Source: Moesziomyces globuligerus | Taxonomy: Eukaryota > Basidiomycota > Ustilaginomycetes > Ustilaginales > Ustilaginaceae | Assembly (NCBI GenBank): GCA_030849465.1 | Contig: JARVLF010000006.1 | Coordinates: 310,001-374,000, forward strand | Length of the DNA: 64,000 nt | Direction of reading: 5' to 3' | In this document: positions 47,075-56,854 of the stretch, piece after piece | Numbering within the stretch: position 1 is the first letter of the stretch | How the letters are laid out: every line of letters begins with the position of its first letter | Made by a program: the position numbers and the translations under genes | The notes under the pieces: model-generated | What the model was told of the DNA's origin: nothing | Seen by the model: the letters and a program-made list of their open reading frames with translations, nothing else | The model's database searches: none

Positions 47075-49279
47075 ATGCGAGAGCTCCTGTCTCGCACTGG
47101 CATCCCCCGTCTCGCTCGTCCGTACCGCTGGCCAACATCGTCAGCTCCAGCCGCGAGCAGGATGTCGTCGACCACAGCCAGCTCCACCCGTTCCTGGTCG
47201 GTGTCCAAGGCGCAAAACCAGGATATCGTCGCTCCGGCCTTCTACAAGTCGTCGCCGCCGCCCCACTGGGCTAACGTCGCAAAGCCTACAAGCGATGCAA
47301 CGCCCCTGGACGTGACCAGAAGAAAGTTCAAGTCGCCCTGGCCATCCGCACAGAGCCATGGCATTCTGAGTTTCTTGCGCGCCCGGCTCTTCGACTGGGA
47401 CGAGGTGCCGTTGCCGCCCAAGATCGCCTCCTCTGCAGGCAGTGCGATTCTGCCACCCGTAAACAAGCCCACCTGGACGCCGGCTTCCTCCTCCGAGAAC
47501 GCAGACAGCATCGTCTACACCTGGCTCGGTCACGCCATCTGCCATCTTCAGATCCCTATCGGCAAGGGACGACATGTCACCGTGCTTTGCGACCCCGTGC
47601 TCGCGCGGCGTGTCTCGCCCGTGCAGTGGTTTGGCCCCGAGCGCTACACCGACGCCCCCGTCACCGTCGAGGAGATGGCCGAGGCCACGACGCAGGGCGG
47701 CAAGAACGCATGGCCCGACCTGCTCGTCCTCTCGCACAACCATTACGACCACACCGACTACACGACGATCTCCAAGCTCCTCAATCCACCCGCCTCGGCC
47801 AACGTCAAGCGTCCACACGTCTTCTGCACTCTCGGCAACAAACCGTGGTTCCAGTCCAACTTTGGGCTCACGGACGGCGAGGTCACCGAGTGCGACTGGT
47901 GGGAGCACGCCACCGTCTCGCTCGGCGACGAGGCCGTGCTCAAGCTCACTTGCGTCCCTGCACAGCACTTCTCGGGCCGCGGACTGACGGATCGCGACCG
48001 CACGCTTTGGGCCGGCTGGACCTTCCACGCCATCTCTGAGGCATCGTCCAAGGCGAGCGTCTACTTTGCCGGCGATACCGGATACCGTTCCGTGCCGCGC
48101 GGCATACCCAAGGAGCAGGAAGACACGCTGCCTGCCTGTCCGGCGTTCAAGGAGATCGGGGAGGCGCTTGGCCCCTTTGACGTCTCCCTCATCCCCATCG
48201 GCGCGTATCTGCCTCGCTACGTCATGTCGACGGTCCACCTCGCGCCGCAGGACTCGGTGCTGGTGCATCGTGATGTGCGCAGCAGACGCTCCTACGGCAT
48301 CCACTGGGGCAGCTTCCGCCTCACGCCCGAGGACGTCAACGAGCCGCCCAAGTTGCTCGTCGAAGAAGCTCAGCGCCACGGCATCGACCCTGCCGAGTTC
48401 GCCACCATCGAGATCGGCGAGAGCGTAGCCATCCCTGTCGCGTCCTCGTCCAACGCTGTCTCCATCAAAGCTGCCGCTAAGGTCGAAACGCCAGAACGCC
48501 CGGCGGACGAGGTCGTCAAGGAGGGTGAGGCGCTGCCCGAGTCCAAGCTCGGCACCAAGCAGCACTGGGACGAGGTGTACGCGCGCGAGGTCTCGGTCTT
48601 CCGCGAGATCGGTGAAGAGGGCGAGGTGTGGTTCGGCGAAGACGCCGTGATGCGCATGATCCGCTTCCTCGAGAACTACTACACCGACACCGTCGCGGGC
48701 GAGTTCGACAGGGAGGATGGCAAGGCCCCGACGGTGCTCGACCTGGGTACAGGCAATGGCCATCTGCTGTTCGAGATGCTCGAATCGAGTGCCGATCTCG
48801 AAGATGTCGTCGACCCGGCCCGGATGCTCGGTGTCGACTACTCGCAAGCCTCGATCGAGCTCGCTCGCTCCATCGCCGAGAAGCGCGGCGGAGAGTGCGA
48901 ATCGGTTCTTTTCGAGACTGCGGATATTCTCGACCCTGAGAATGTACAGCATCTCGTCGAGCTGCCCAAGACGCAGCTGGGGAGCGACGAGCAGGGCTGG
49001 GACCTCGTCTGCGACAAGGGCACGCTCGACGCGATCGCGCTCTCGTCCCAGCCCGTCGACGGCGTCCTGCCCATCGACAGATACACCCAGGCGGTGGCCC
49101 AGCTCACCAAGAAGCACGCACTCTTCCTCATCACCTCGTGCAACTTCACCGAGCAGGAGCTCAAGACCCGCTTCACCAGCCACGGCTTCGAGGTCCATCA
49201 CGTCGTTCCTACGCCCTCGTTCACGTTCGGTGGCGCCAAGGGCTCGACGACCACCACCATCGCCTTTCAGCGAGTCTGA
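47075..49279 (+). CDS. Fusion: NAPE-PLD-type metallo-hydrolase + EFM4-type methyltransferase
   Basis: One uninterrupted frame of 734 residues encodes two enzymes. Residues ~1-460 form a metallo-beta-lactamase-fold domain of the N-acylphosphatidylethanolamine phospholipase D type. It has TWLGHA, the zinc motif HNHYDH (221-226) followed by TD, PAQHFSGRG, FAGDTGY and IHWGSF. Yeast Fmp30, the counterpart, is mitochondrial, and the first ~30 residues here (MRELLSRTGIPRLARPYRW) look like a mitochondrial presequence. After a linker rich in Glu, Ala and Val (~455-490), residues ~490-734 are a complete EFM4/METTL10-type lysine methyltransferase. Its landmarks are LGTKQHWDEVYARE, motif I VLDLGTGNGHL (554-564), GVDYSQASIELA and WDLVCDKGTLDAI. 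Yeast Efm4 methylates eEF1A in the cytosol. No methionine, stop or splice signal separates the two parts. A second ATG at 47162 would remove the presequence. Confidence 0.9.
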   Translation: MRELLSRTGIPRLARPYRWPTSSAPAASRMSSTTASSTRSWSVSKAQNQDIVAPAFYKSSPPPHWANVAKPTSDATPLDVTRRKFKSPWPSAQSHGILSFLRARLFDWDEVPLPPKIASSAGSAILPPVNKPTWTPASSSENADSIVYTWLGHAICHLQIPIGKGRHVTVLCDPVLARRVSPVQWFGPERYTDAPVTVEEMAEATTQGGKNAWPDLLVLSHNHYDHTDYTTISKLLNPPASANVKRPHVFCTLGNKPWFQSNFGLTDGEVTECDWWEHATVSLGDEAVLKLTCVPAQHFSGRGLTDRDRTLWAGWTFHAISEASSKASVYFAGDTGYRSVPRGIPKEQEDTLPACPAFKEIGEALGPFDVSLIPIGAYLPRYVMSTVHLAPQDSVLVHRDVRSRRSYGIHWGSFRLTPEDVNEPPKLLVEEAQRHGIDPAEFATIEIGESVAIPVASSSNAVSIKAAAKVETPERPADEVVKEGEALPESKLGTKQHWDEVYAREVSVFREIGEEGEVWFGEDAVMRMIRFLENYYTDTVAGEFDREDGKAPTVLDLGTGNGHLLFEMLESSADLEDVVDPARMLGVDYSQASIELARSIAEKRGGECESVLFETADILDPENVQHLVELPKTQLGSDEQGWDLVCDKGTLDAIALSSQPVDGVLPIDRYTQAVAQLTKKHALFLITSCNFTEQELKTRFTSHGFEVHHVVPTPSFTFGGAKGSTTTTIAFQRV

Positions 49280-49375
49280 CTCTACACACACGAGCGCGTC
49301 ACGTCGATGCGATGATGTACGATTCTGAAGCAATTACACAGTGATAACGACGCGGTACGGAAACGGGCGCGGGGC

Positions 49376-51265
49376 TTAGAGGTGGGACGAGATGCCGGCG
49401 GCGTCGGAGCTGTCCCTGGCGATGGCCTTGAGGAGTTCGGCGGCCTTCTCTCCGCAGGCGATGACGGCGGCGGTGGGGTGACCCGAGATCTGCTCGGGGA
49501 AGATGCTAGCGTCGCAGACGACGAGGCCCTCGGTGCCGTGCACGTGGAGGTCGGTGTCGACGACGGAATCCTTGGCGTCGGGACCCATCTTGACCGTGCC
49601 GACGGGGTGGTAGAGGGTGAATGCGCGCTTCGAGATGAACTTCATCAGCTGGTCGTCGGTGAGGTTGCTGGGGTCGGTGGCCGAGGCGGGCCAGAAGAAG
49701 TCCTCCTCGTTGTCGCTCTTGTAGTCCTCGAGGAAAGGCTGGAGTGCATTGGCCTTGGCCACGGCGATGGCCAGACGGACACCGGCGAGCGTGACCTTGC
49801 GGTCGTTGTCGTCGGGGTCGGTGAAGTACTTTGGGTCCACCACGGCCTTGTCCCAGGCCGAGGCGGACTGGATCGAGATGGTGCCCTTGGAGCGCGGACG
49901 GACGTTGAGGCCGACGAGCGAGACGCAGCCCGTGCCCGCAGGCGCAGGCAGCGCGCCGTGGTCGTTGTAGGCCAGCGGCGTGCAGATGAGTTCGATGTCG
50001 GGACCCTTGCCGAGCGAGCCGAAGAACTGCGGGCGGTTCTCGGGCTTGGTAGCCCCGGTCACCAGAGGCAGAGTCTCGTCGTTGCATCGCACAAACGCTG
50101 CAGCCTCGCCTGCGTTGCTCGAGACGGGTCCTGCGCCGGTGATGAGCCAGCGCGCCAGCGAGGGGATCGCCTTGATGTCGCTGCCAAGGTAGTCGAGCGT
50201 GTGCCCGGGCTTGGCTCGTGCGTTGATGGTCGTGTGGCAGAGGTGGTCGCTCAGCCTCTCACCGACCAAGGCATTGTCGACGACCACGGGGATGTTGTGC
50301 TTGTTGAGCGTCGCTGCTGGACCGATGCCCGAGAGCATGAGCGTCTGGGGCGAGTTGATCGCACCTCCGCACAGCACGACGCGCTTCTTGGCCGCGGCGT
50401 AGAACTTCTGGCCGTCCTGCTTGTTCTGCATCTCGACCGCGATCGCCCGCGGCTTGGCGCCGGTGCGGTCGAAGATGATGCGGTTGACCATGACGTTGAT
50501 GCCGATGGTCAGGTTGGGTCGCCTCTGCACCTCGGGTGGCAGGTACGCCGTGGCCGCCGACGAGCGTCGGCCGTTCTTGTCGATAAAGGTGGTAAAGTGC
50601 GTCACGCCCTCGGTGCCGCGGTGGGTGTTGAGGTCGGCGTTGTAAGGGATGCCCAGCTCGACGCAGGCGTTGACGAAGCCCTTGGAAGTGACCTCGCTCT
50701 TGTACGACGAGTGGCCCGTCTGCCAGGGGCCCGAGTTGCCTCGCTCCTCGGCCTTGACGGCGGGGTTGTTGGCGTGCGGTGTGTAGGTCTCGGCGCGGTT
50801 GAGGTAGGGCAGGAGCTCCTTGTACGACCAGCCCTTGCAGTTGAACACCTCGGCCCACTCGTCGTAGTCCGAGGGCGCACAGTGGTGGTACATCATGGCA
50901 TTGATCGACGAGGAGCCGCCGATGAGCTTGCCACGTGGCCACTGCATCTCCCTGTTGAGCACGTTGGCCTGCGGTGTGGTGGTGTAGTCCCAGTCGCGCT
51001 CCGTCTTGAAGTTCTTGGTGAACACCAGCGGCGCCTTGACCTCGAGGGCGTCGTTGTTGCCACCGGCCTCGAGGACAAGGACAGAGACGTTGGGGTCTTC
51101 GGAGAGACGGCCGGCGATGACACAGCCTGCCGTACCGCCGCCGCAGATGATAAAGTCGTAGCTCTTGGCCTTCTGGGCCTCCTCGACGGTCGAAGGAGGC
51201 AGGTTGGCCGCGGTGGCGTACGCCGAGGCGTCGGCCAGGAGGGTAGGGGACGAGAACAGACCCAT
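49376..51265 (-). CDS. GMC oxidoreductase
   Basis: This 629-residue FAD enzyme belongs to the glucose-methanol-choline family. The FAD-binding motif GGGTAG is at 42-47 with the family start YDFIICGGG. The first GMC signature follows (WPRGKLIGGSSSINAMMY), then the second (GGAINSPQTLMLSGIGP). The C-terminal catalytic pair is in TLYHPVGTVKMG and SGHPTAAVIACGEKAA, both with His. No classical signal peptide is evident: the N-terminus MGLFSSPTLLADASAYATAA is only weakly hydrophobic. It may therefore be intracellular, unlike secreted aryl-alcohol oxidases. The substrate (alcohol, choline, sugar or other) cannot be told. The start at 51265 is the first ATG; a TATA-like GTATATTA lies 93 bases upstream. 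Confidence 0.9.
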   Translation of the reverse strand: MGLFSSPTLLADASAYATAANLPPSTVEEAQKAKSYDFIICGGGTAGCVIAGRLSEDPNVSVLVLEAGGNNDALEVKAPLVFTKNFKTERDWDYTTTPQANVLNREMQWPRGKLIGGSSSINAMMYHHCAPSDYDEWAEVFNCKGWSYKELLPYLNRAETYTPHANNPAVKAEERGNSGPWQTGHSSYKSEVTSKGFVNACVELGIPYNADLNTHRGTEGVTHFTTFIDKNGRRSSAATAYLPPEVQRRPNLTIGINVMVNRIIFDRTGAKPRAIAVEMQNKQDGQKFYAAAKKRVVLCGGAINSPQTLMLSGIGPAATLNKHNIPVVVDNALVGERLSDHLCHTTINARAKPGHTLDYLGSDIKAIPSLARWLITGAGPVSSNAGEAAAFVRCNDETLPLVTGATKPENRPQFFGSLGKGPDIELICTPLAYNDHGALPAPAGTGCVSLVGLNVRPRSKGTISIQSASAWDKAVVDPKYFTDPDDNDRKVTLAGVRLAIAVAKANALQPFLEDYKSDNEEDFFWPASATDPSNLTDDQLMKFISKRAFTLYHPVGTVKMGPDAKDSVVDTDLHVHGTEGLVVCDASIFPEQISGHPTAAVIACGEKAAELLKAIARDSSDAAGISSHL

Positions 51266-52093
51266 TCGGATAGATGCTAGCGGGAGAGGTGGATGGTGGA
51301 GAGACGCTCGCAAGCAGCTTGGTAGACACGGTGGCGCGACACTTCAGCACCGACGCCTAATATACTCGCGCGCCATGGAGGCTAAGGCAGAGCCCACCGT
51401 CTGAGTTGGAGTGACACACACGCGCACTGTGCAGACACTGTGGCACTCCGGGCACGGGCCCGAGTGACTTTCCCTCTCGAGCTCCGCGTTCGGTAGAAGT
51501 CTACGGTGCGAGGAGGTCTTCATGTGCTTGCCGTTGGCGTTGCAGAGGCACAGCCGCCCGCCGCAATCAAGGCGCGGGCACATGACCAGCACAACCTAAC
51601 CGTCTTCGGCTTCTGCCTTCCAGCGACACTCAAACTGCACGAAACGAGAGCTGCGTCCCCGCTTCGCTCGCTCGCTTGCGCATGCCAGGGTCTTTGAGCG
51701 CGGCAAGAACGCGGCTAGGACACCACTTCGGTTAAATTTCTCTCTCTGTGGTGCGGATGGGCTTAAGCGCAAAGCAGAACTGCGGGGTTGTAGTGCACAG
51801 CTCGCACATGCCACAGGGTCCAGGCGACCCAAAAGTGCGGGGAAAAAAAGAAGGCGCTTTCCAAGACTCGCTTCGCACCCCCTCCTCCTCTCGCTTCTCC
51901 CAGCGACCACTTTAGCCTCGCCGCCGACTGATCTGAGCGCCTTGGTCGATTTGCCCCGCATTCGCGGAACTCAAGGCGCGCATCCCTTGCACGACCCGTC
52001 CGGTCAAACCACAGCACGGCCTACAGGCTGGGCTACCTCGTCACGGAGCTGCAAGTGGGCAAGGACGGACGCTGCATGTGTGCATTTGCGATT
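51266..52093. other. Intergenic region
   Basis: Promoter of the GMC gene on the left (GTATATTA on the minus strand at 51358-51365) and 3' flank of the secreted hydrolase gene on the right. No gene is recognised. Confidence 0.5.
51358..51365 (-). promoter_or_regulatory. TATA-like element of GMC gene
   Basis: Reads GTATATTA on the minus strand, 93 bases upstream of the ATG at 51265. Confidence 0.45.
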
Positions 52094-55000
52094 CTACCGT
52101 ACGTATGACATGCTCTCGGACCAGCCCCAGTCGGCATCGTACCAGCCTGCGGCCTGGACGCCTCCTTCGCCCATCCACTCGGCCGTGTCGTCGGTGACGA
52201 TCCATTCGGGTATCATGGTCGCTGTGCGCGTCGGTAGCAGCCGCGCAGCGCGCACGATGCCATCCAGTCCGATCCCATGCACCACCAATGCTAGCCCGCT
52301 CCGCAGCTCCGCGTGCGGCGCTAGCGTCAGCAATGCCGTGCCGTTCTCGTAGAAGCTGCGTTGCCCGATACGAAACTGGGGCGAGGACTCGGGCGCAGCA
52401 AAGTGGATCGGCGCCCGGGTCGGCCAGTCGTAAAAGACTGTACGCGAAAAGTGATTGTTGTGAGGACCGCCGAATGCGACCACATTGCCCCAGTGACGGT
52501 TCGTCCACGTTCCGGTCACGGAGCTCGCGTCTGCGTCGCTGATCAGCTGCGAGTTGACACCGGCATACAAGAGGAGATCGGCAGCAAAGCGTTGCGCCAC
52601 GCCCTTCCACATGGCCACCTCCGCGGGAGGTCCTCCGGAGGGCACCACCAGTACCATGAGCCCGGCAGAAGAGACGATACGTAGCAACGGGCCGATGGGC
52701 CGCGCGGCATCCATGTCGCTCGGCGTGACTTCCGAAGCCAGAACTTGCCAGTCTCCTTCGAGTCCAGCAACGAAGTAAAGGCCACGTGCGTCCTCGACTG
52801 CGACTTCCGATGTCTGGCCGTTCACAGAGATGCGCAATGCAGTCGCGTTGTCAAGCATGGATGCTGCAGCCTCCGAGCTTCGGAATGTATCGAGCTGCAC
52901 ATGGAAGCGCTTGATGTTGCTGGCGGACAGCTTGACGTGGCCCAACTCGGTGCCGGTCGCCTCTGTCGCTCCGTCGATCGTGTAGCGCACGTGCAGCCTA
53001 GCGATGCGGCCGGGGACGTCGAGCTCGGTGACCTGCCAGCCGCCTTTGGGCCCTGCCTCGGCTGGATTTGCCACCGTTAGGGTGAAGGACTGCGGTGACT
53101 CTGGCATTGCGAACCCTGGATTCTTCTCCGAGGTGCACGCCGCTTCAATCGCACCCTGGACATCGTCTTCTGCGAACAACTCGTTCCACCAATGCGGCTT
53201 GTTGGGAACCTCGGAGACCTTGACCTTGTCTTGAAGCCCCGATCGTCTGTTCCACCCGTCCACGAGCATCGCCATATCCTTCGAGTTCCAAGGTGGCACG
53301 TTGGCGTCCGCGGATCCGTACTTGATGAGCAGATCGAGCCCAGCGAGGTTGCTGGCGAAGAGGTCGTTCTCGAACATGCTCAGCGCGCTGTGCAGGATGC
53401 CGTTGAGCGCCGGATCGGCATGATGCCTTCCGACCTTCCAGGCGTACGAGACGTAGTCCGACACCTTGGTGTACGCTGCCGCCACGACGCCCGCGATGAC
53501 GCGGTCAGGGAAGCGCGATAACCGGTACCACGCACCTTGGCCGCCGTTCGAGTGGCCCATGATGAAGAGCTTGCATGGGTCGAACTGCCACTTTTGCCGC
53601 TCCGCATCGGACCATGTGGGTGGCAGGCCGTACAGATGGCGGTGGAAGGCTTCGATGGCGGCGTCGGCGGCTTCGAATGAAGCGAGCTGCCAGTCGTAAC
53701 CCCACGGCGTGCGTCCGGTCGGCAGCAGACACCAGCTTTCGTCCTGCCGCTTGATGCTGTTGCTGAAGAACAGATCCCGCACATCCACGCCGGCACCATG
53801 CAACGTCAGCATCAACGGTGGAAGCGTACTTGCGTTTGCCGACATCGATCGAGGGCGCTTGGGAGGCGTCGCCGCCGCAACCTGCACCGTGTGATCGGGA
53901 GCGAGGTAGCTGAACATGTACGCATGGCGATCCTGATCGTCGCCAGAGGCTTCCCAGAACGGATCCTTATGGATCAACGGGATCTGCACTTGTTTTCTAA
54001 AGACCTCGCCCGCTTTCGAACGCAAGCCTAGCGAGAGGTTCAAGACGGCAGTGCCGGTCTGGATCGGTGCGGTCTGCTTCAGCTTGACGGGGACCATCAA
54101 GGTTTGGCCTGGCGACAGGTCGAGTTCGAGGCCGAGTTCGGCTGTGATCGGCGACTTGGAGACGCGAGAAGAGGCAAGGTCGATGTCTATGCTGTCTATA
54201 GTGTAGGTTTCTATCGGGTGCGAGTTGCGCACGCCAAAAGAAAGGCCCCACCCTGCAACCCATCCTCCGACCACGTGCGGAACATTGCTGTGTTGCAGGT
54301 CTGTATGGATCTCTGCAAAGTCTTGGCTGGGTACACCTTCGAGCGCACGCACTGCGATGTCGATACCGAGGGTCATCTTCGGACTCTCCTGGCCGCCGTT
54401 GTTTCGAGGATCTCCAAAGATGCGAATCTCATACATAGAGCGGACGAGAAGGCTGTACGAGCCTTGATCGAGATGAATTAGATGGTGCGAGATGGGGAGG
54501 CCTGGAGTACCGGGTGCCTCTTTGGAGAACGCAGCGATGTAAGAGTACCAGTCGCCCGTGTGCCACTCGATCGCATCGGCACCTTCCAAGGTGGCATTCA
54601 CCGCAGGGACGACGGCAAACTCTGCAGTCTTGTCCATGGTGATGGCTACGGCGGTGTTGTTCTGGCCGATCTCGAGGGCGGTGGAGGCGATCATCTGCCA
54701 CTGGAGCGCGGACCAGCCAGCACTCTTGCGGATCCAGCTCCAGTCCACGTCGGGATACTCGACGGTGAGCGAATGGCGTGCGCGAGTTTGATCCTCCGCC
54801 TGCACCTGTGCGACGAATGTTTTGGACATGGTCGTAGCGTTTAGCGTACCGTAGGGAGAGAAGTAGCGGTGCTGCGTGGAGGGGTCGAGGAGGAGATCGG
54901 CCATGCTCGCAGTGGGCGAAGCAGGAAAGCCGCCAAAGGGAAGCTCGCGCATGCCTGCCGGAAACGGACCAAGCACTTGCCATGTAGTGTCGAGCTTGAG

Positions 55001-55129
55001 CGGTGGGCTATCCGTGCCGCTGACCGCAGTTGCCTGCTCGGCGTATGTGTGGAAGACATGCTGGGTCGAGACGGTGCAGCTGACAAGGAGGGCCACCACC
55101 AAGCCGAGAGCCAACCGGTGGCAGAGCAT
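52094..55129 (-). CDS. Large secreted alpha/beta hydrolase
   Basis: The protein is 1011 residues with a clear signal peptide (residues 1-22, VVALLVSCTVSTQ end). The catalytic domain sits in the middle. The nucleophile elbow GHSNGGQGAW places Ser527 as the active serine, a candidate Asp lies in YGSADANVPP, and a candidate His in PNKPHWWNE. The LMLTLHGAGVD strand provides the oxyanion region. The arrangement resembles the prolyl-oligopeptidase/PHB-depolymerase-like hydrolases of fungi, in which a long N-terminal beta-rich region (here ~400 residues) precedes the hydrolase domain. The C-terminal ~300 residues form a further unassigned domain. Numerous NxS/NxT sites occur. Esterase or peptidase activity is plausible; substrate unknown. 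The gene is intronless and starts 362 bases from the divergent GST gene. Confidence 0.8.
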   Translation of the reverse strand: MLCHRLALGLVVALLVSCTVSTQHVFHTYAEQATAVSGTDSPPLKLDTTWQVLGPFPAGMRELPFGGFPASPTASMADLLLDPSTQHRYFSPYGTLNATTMSKTFVAQVQAEDQTRARHSLTVEYPDVDWSWIRKSAGWSALQWQMIASTALEIGQNNTAVAITMDKTAEFAVVPAVNATLEGADAIEWHTGDWYSYIAAFSKEAPGTPGLPISHHLIHLDQGSYSLLVRSMYEIRIFGDPRNNGGQESPKMTLGIDIAVRALEGVPSQDFAEIHTDLQHSNVPHVVGGWVAGWGLSFGVRNSHPIETYTIDSIDIDLASSRVSKSPITAELGLELDLSPGQTLMVPVKLKQTAPIQTGTAVLNLSLGLRSKAGEVFRKQVQIPLIHKDPFWEASGDDQDRHAYMFSYLAPDHTVQVAAATPPKRPRSMSANASTLPPLMLTLHGAGVDVRDLFFSNSIKRQDESWCLLPTGRTPWGYDWQLASFEAADAAIEAFHRHLYGLPPTWSDAERQKWQFDPCKLFIMGHSNGGQGAWYRLSRFPDRVIAGVVAAAYTKVSDYVSYAWKVGRHHADPALNGILHSALSMFENDLFASNLAGLDLLIKYGSADANVPPWNSKDMAMLVDGWNRRSGLQDKVKVSEVPNKPHWWNELFAEDDVQGAIEAACTSEKNPGFAMPESPQSFTLTVANPAEAGPKGGWQVTELDVPGRIARLHVRYTIDGATEATGTELGHVKLSASNIKRFHVQLDTFRSSEAAASMLDNATALRISVNGQTSEVAVEDARGLYFVAGLEGDWQVLASEVTPSDMDAARPIGPLLRIVSSAGLMVLVVPSGGPPAEVAMWKGVAQRFAADLLLYAGVNSQLISDADASSVTGTWTNRHWGNVVAFGGPHNNHFSRTVFYDWPTRAPIHFAAPESSPQFRIGQRSFYENGTALLTLAPHAELRSGLALVVHGIGLDGIVRAARLLPTRTATMIPEWIVTDDTAEWMGEGGVQAAGWYDADWGWSESMSYVR

Positions 55130-55491
55130 GTCGACCCCCAGATTCTATGGTGAAGAAATGCCGTGAGAAGGAGAATGAGGACGAGGCTGTGGACGAATGT
55201 GACAGAGGGGGGGACGGGGTCGACTGCATCCTTCTTGCGTGTGTGCTTCGAACCCTGCTTCGTACGAAGGGGTTTCCCGATGCGGGCCAAATTGTGTGCA
55301 GCGTGTGGAGACCCTGCATGCATGATGGCCAGTGCGTGTGCTAAGTACGGCCTGTCGATGCTCAACCTCCACTTGCTACGCTCATCATGCTGCTTCGGCC
55401 TCCACCCCACCTTCGGCAAGCCATTCGAGGACGCTTGCCTTTCCATCCCACCTTAAGCTTCGCCACTTTTACCACATCAGCTGCTTCCAAG
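55130..55491. promoter_or_regulatory. Divergent promoter region
   Basis: Spacer between the secreted hydrolase gene and the GST gene. No TATA element is obvious; no exon is recognised. Confidence 0.45.
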
Positions 55492-56474
55492 ATGTCGAAA
55501 CCTGCTGCTGGACACAAGGACGCCACGTATCACACGGAATGTACGGGGCAGGCGCTCGACACGGTCAAGGCGCACTCCACCCCTACCGAGCTCACTCTGT
55601 TTGGAGCATGCTTCTGCCCGTTTGTGCACCGCGTCTGGATTGCGCTTGAGCATCTTCAGGGTGAGTTGCGCCAAAGTTTGAGGCTCCTCGTAATCATTGC
55701 TTCTGACCTCAACCTTGTTGCCCATCGCAGCTCCGTACCAGTACCGAGAGGTGGACCCGTACAAGAAACCTGCCGACTTGCTCGAGCTTAACCCCAAGGG
55801 CCTCGTGCCTGCGCTCAAGCTCTCCAGCGGCAAGGGCTTGGCAGAGTCAACAGTGATGTGAGTATCTTCGAGTCTTTGTTCCGTGTTCCTCACTTAGACC
55901 TTTCTGACCGTTTTCACCGTTCGCTCGTACTTCCAGTCTCGAGTACATCGATGAAAAGTACGGAGGCGAAAAAGGGGCCAAGTCTCTGCTTCCTCCGCTC
56001 TCGGACGCATACGAGCGTGCCGTCTACCGTCTGGCTGTGGACAAGGCGAACCGGAACCTCATCCCGTCCTTCTACCGGTACCTGCAGGCGCAGGAGGTGG
56101 AGGCGCAGCTCGAGGGCGCCAAGGAGTTCACCTCGCATCTCGGCGACTTTATCCGATCCATGTCGCCAGCAGGCGGTCAAGGATTCTGGGACGGCAAGGC
56201 GCTTTCGATCGTCGACTGCACCGTGGCACCTTGGCTCTACCGGGCTACGAATGTGCTGCGCCACTTCCGCGGCTTCGAGCCCAAGAAGCTGCTCGAGCCG
56301 GAGCTGTTGGAGCGCTGGACGAGCTGGTCTGATGCCGTCTTCGGCCTCGAGGCATTCAAGGCGACGACGTCGACGGACGAGCTCTACCTCGACTCGTACG
56401 TGCGCTACTCGCAGAACCGGCCCATGACGTCTCAGGTGGCCGACGCCATCAACAAGGGCCGGGGCTTGCCCTGA
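55492..56474 (+). CDS. Omega-type glutathione S-transferase, three exons
   Basis: Exons 55492-55660, 55731-55857 and 55937-56474 encode 277 residues. Both introns (70 and 79 nt) have GTGAGT donors. Junctions give EHLQAPYQYREVDPY and ESTVILEYIDEKYGG, typical GST sequence. The N-terminal thioredoxin-fold domain has FCPFVHRVW with Cys42 as the likely catalytic residue, as in omega-class GSTs, which do glutathione-dependent reductions rather than conjugation. The NPKGLVPAL cis-Pro motif and ESTVILEYIDE glutathione-binding motif follow. The helical C-terminal domain includes SIVDCTVAPWLYR. The protein is probably cytosolic. It lies between a secreted hydrolase and a flavin oxidoreductase, which may reflect a shared role in xenobiotic or redox metabolism; this is inference. 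Confidence 0.92.
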
Positions 56475-56854
56475 ATTGCCCAAGCTGATCTGGGATAGCC
56501 GGCACACACCTCGGGACTACTTCGGCCACACGTGGTGGCTCCGCACGGAATGGAGGAAGCTGTGAATGTCAGTCGTTTCCTGGTGCGCGCGAAATGTGAA
56601 AATTGATTGCCGGCGATGCCTGTACAGTACGTTGTGTGACATCCAGCCTTGAGGCCGTTGGGCCTAAGTTAAGGCACCGAAAGAGGCCACGGGCGGTGAC
56701 ACTGCGTTTGTGCAATCACGCATTTCAACTCCGCAATCTTCTGAGCCCGCCAAGCCGCGTGGCCGGCTTCCGATGCACGACTCGCAAGTGGCTGCACCTC
56801 GTCCAACCAGCCGCCCTGTTCCTCTTCTTCCACCACCTGATCAGCATCTACACC
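56475..56854. other. Intergenic spacer
   Basis: 3' flank of the GST gene and promoter/leader of the flavin oxidoreductase. The leader is rich in CTTC and CACC. No gene is recognised. Confidence 0.45.

Noticed and set aside
55240..55265. Possible tRNA B-box (TTCGAA context) on the minus strand
   Set aside because: No matching A-box, acceptor stem or cloverleaf could be found around it. No tRNA was recognised by eye elsewhere in the window.
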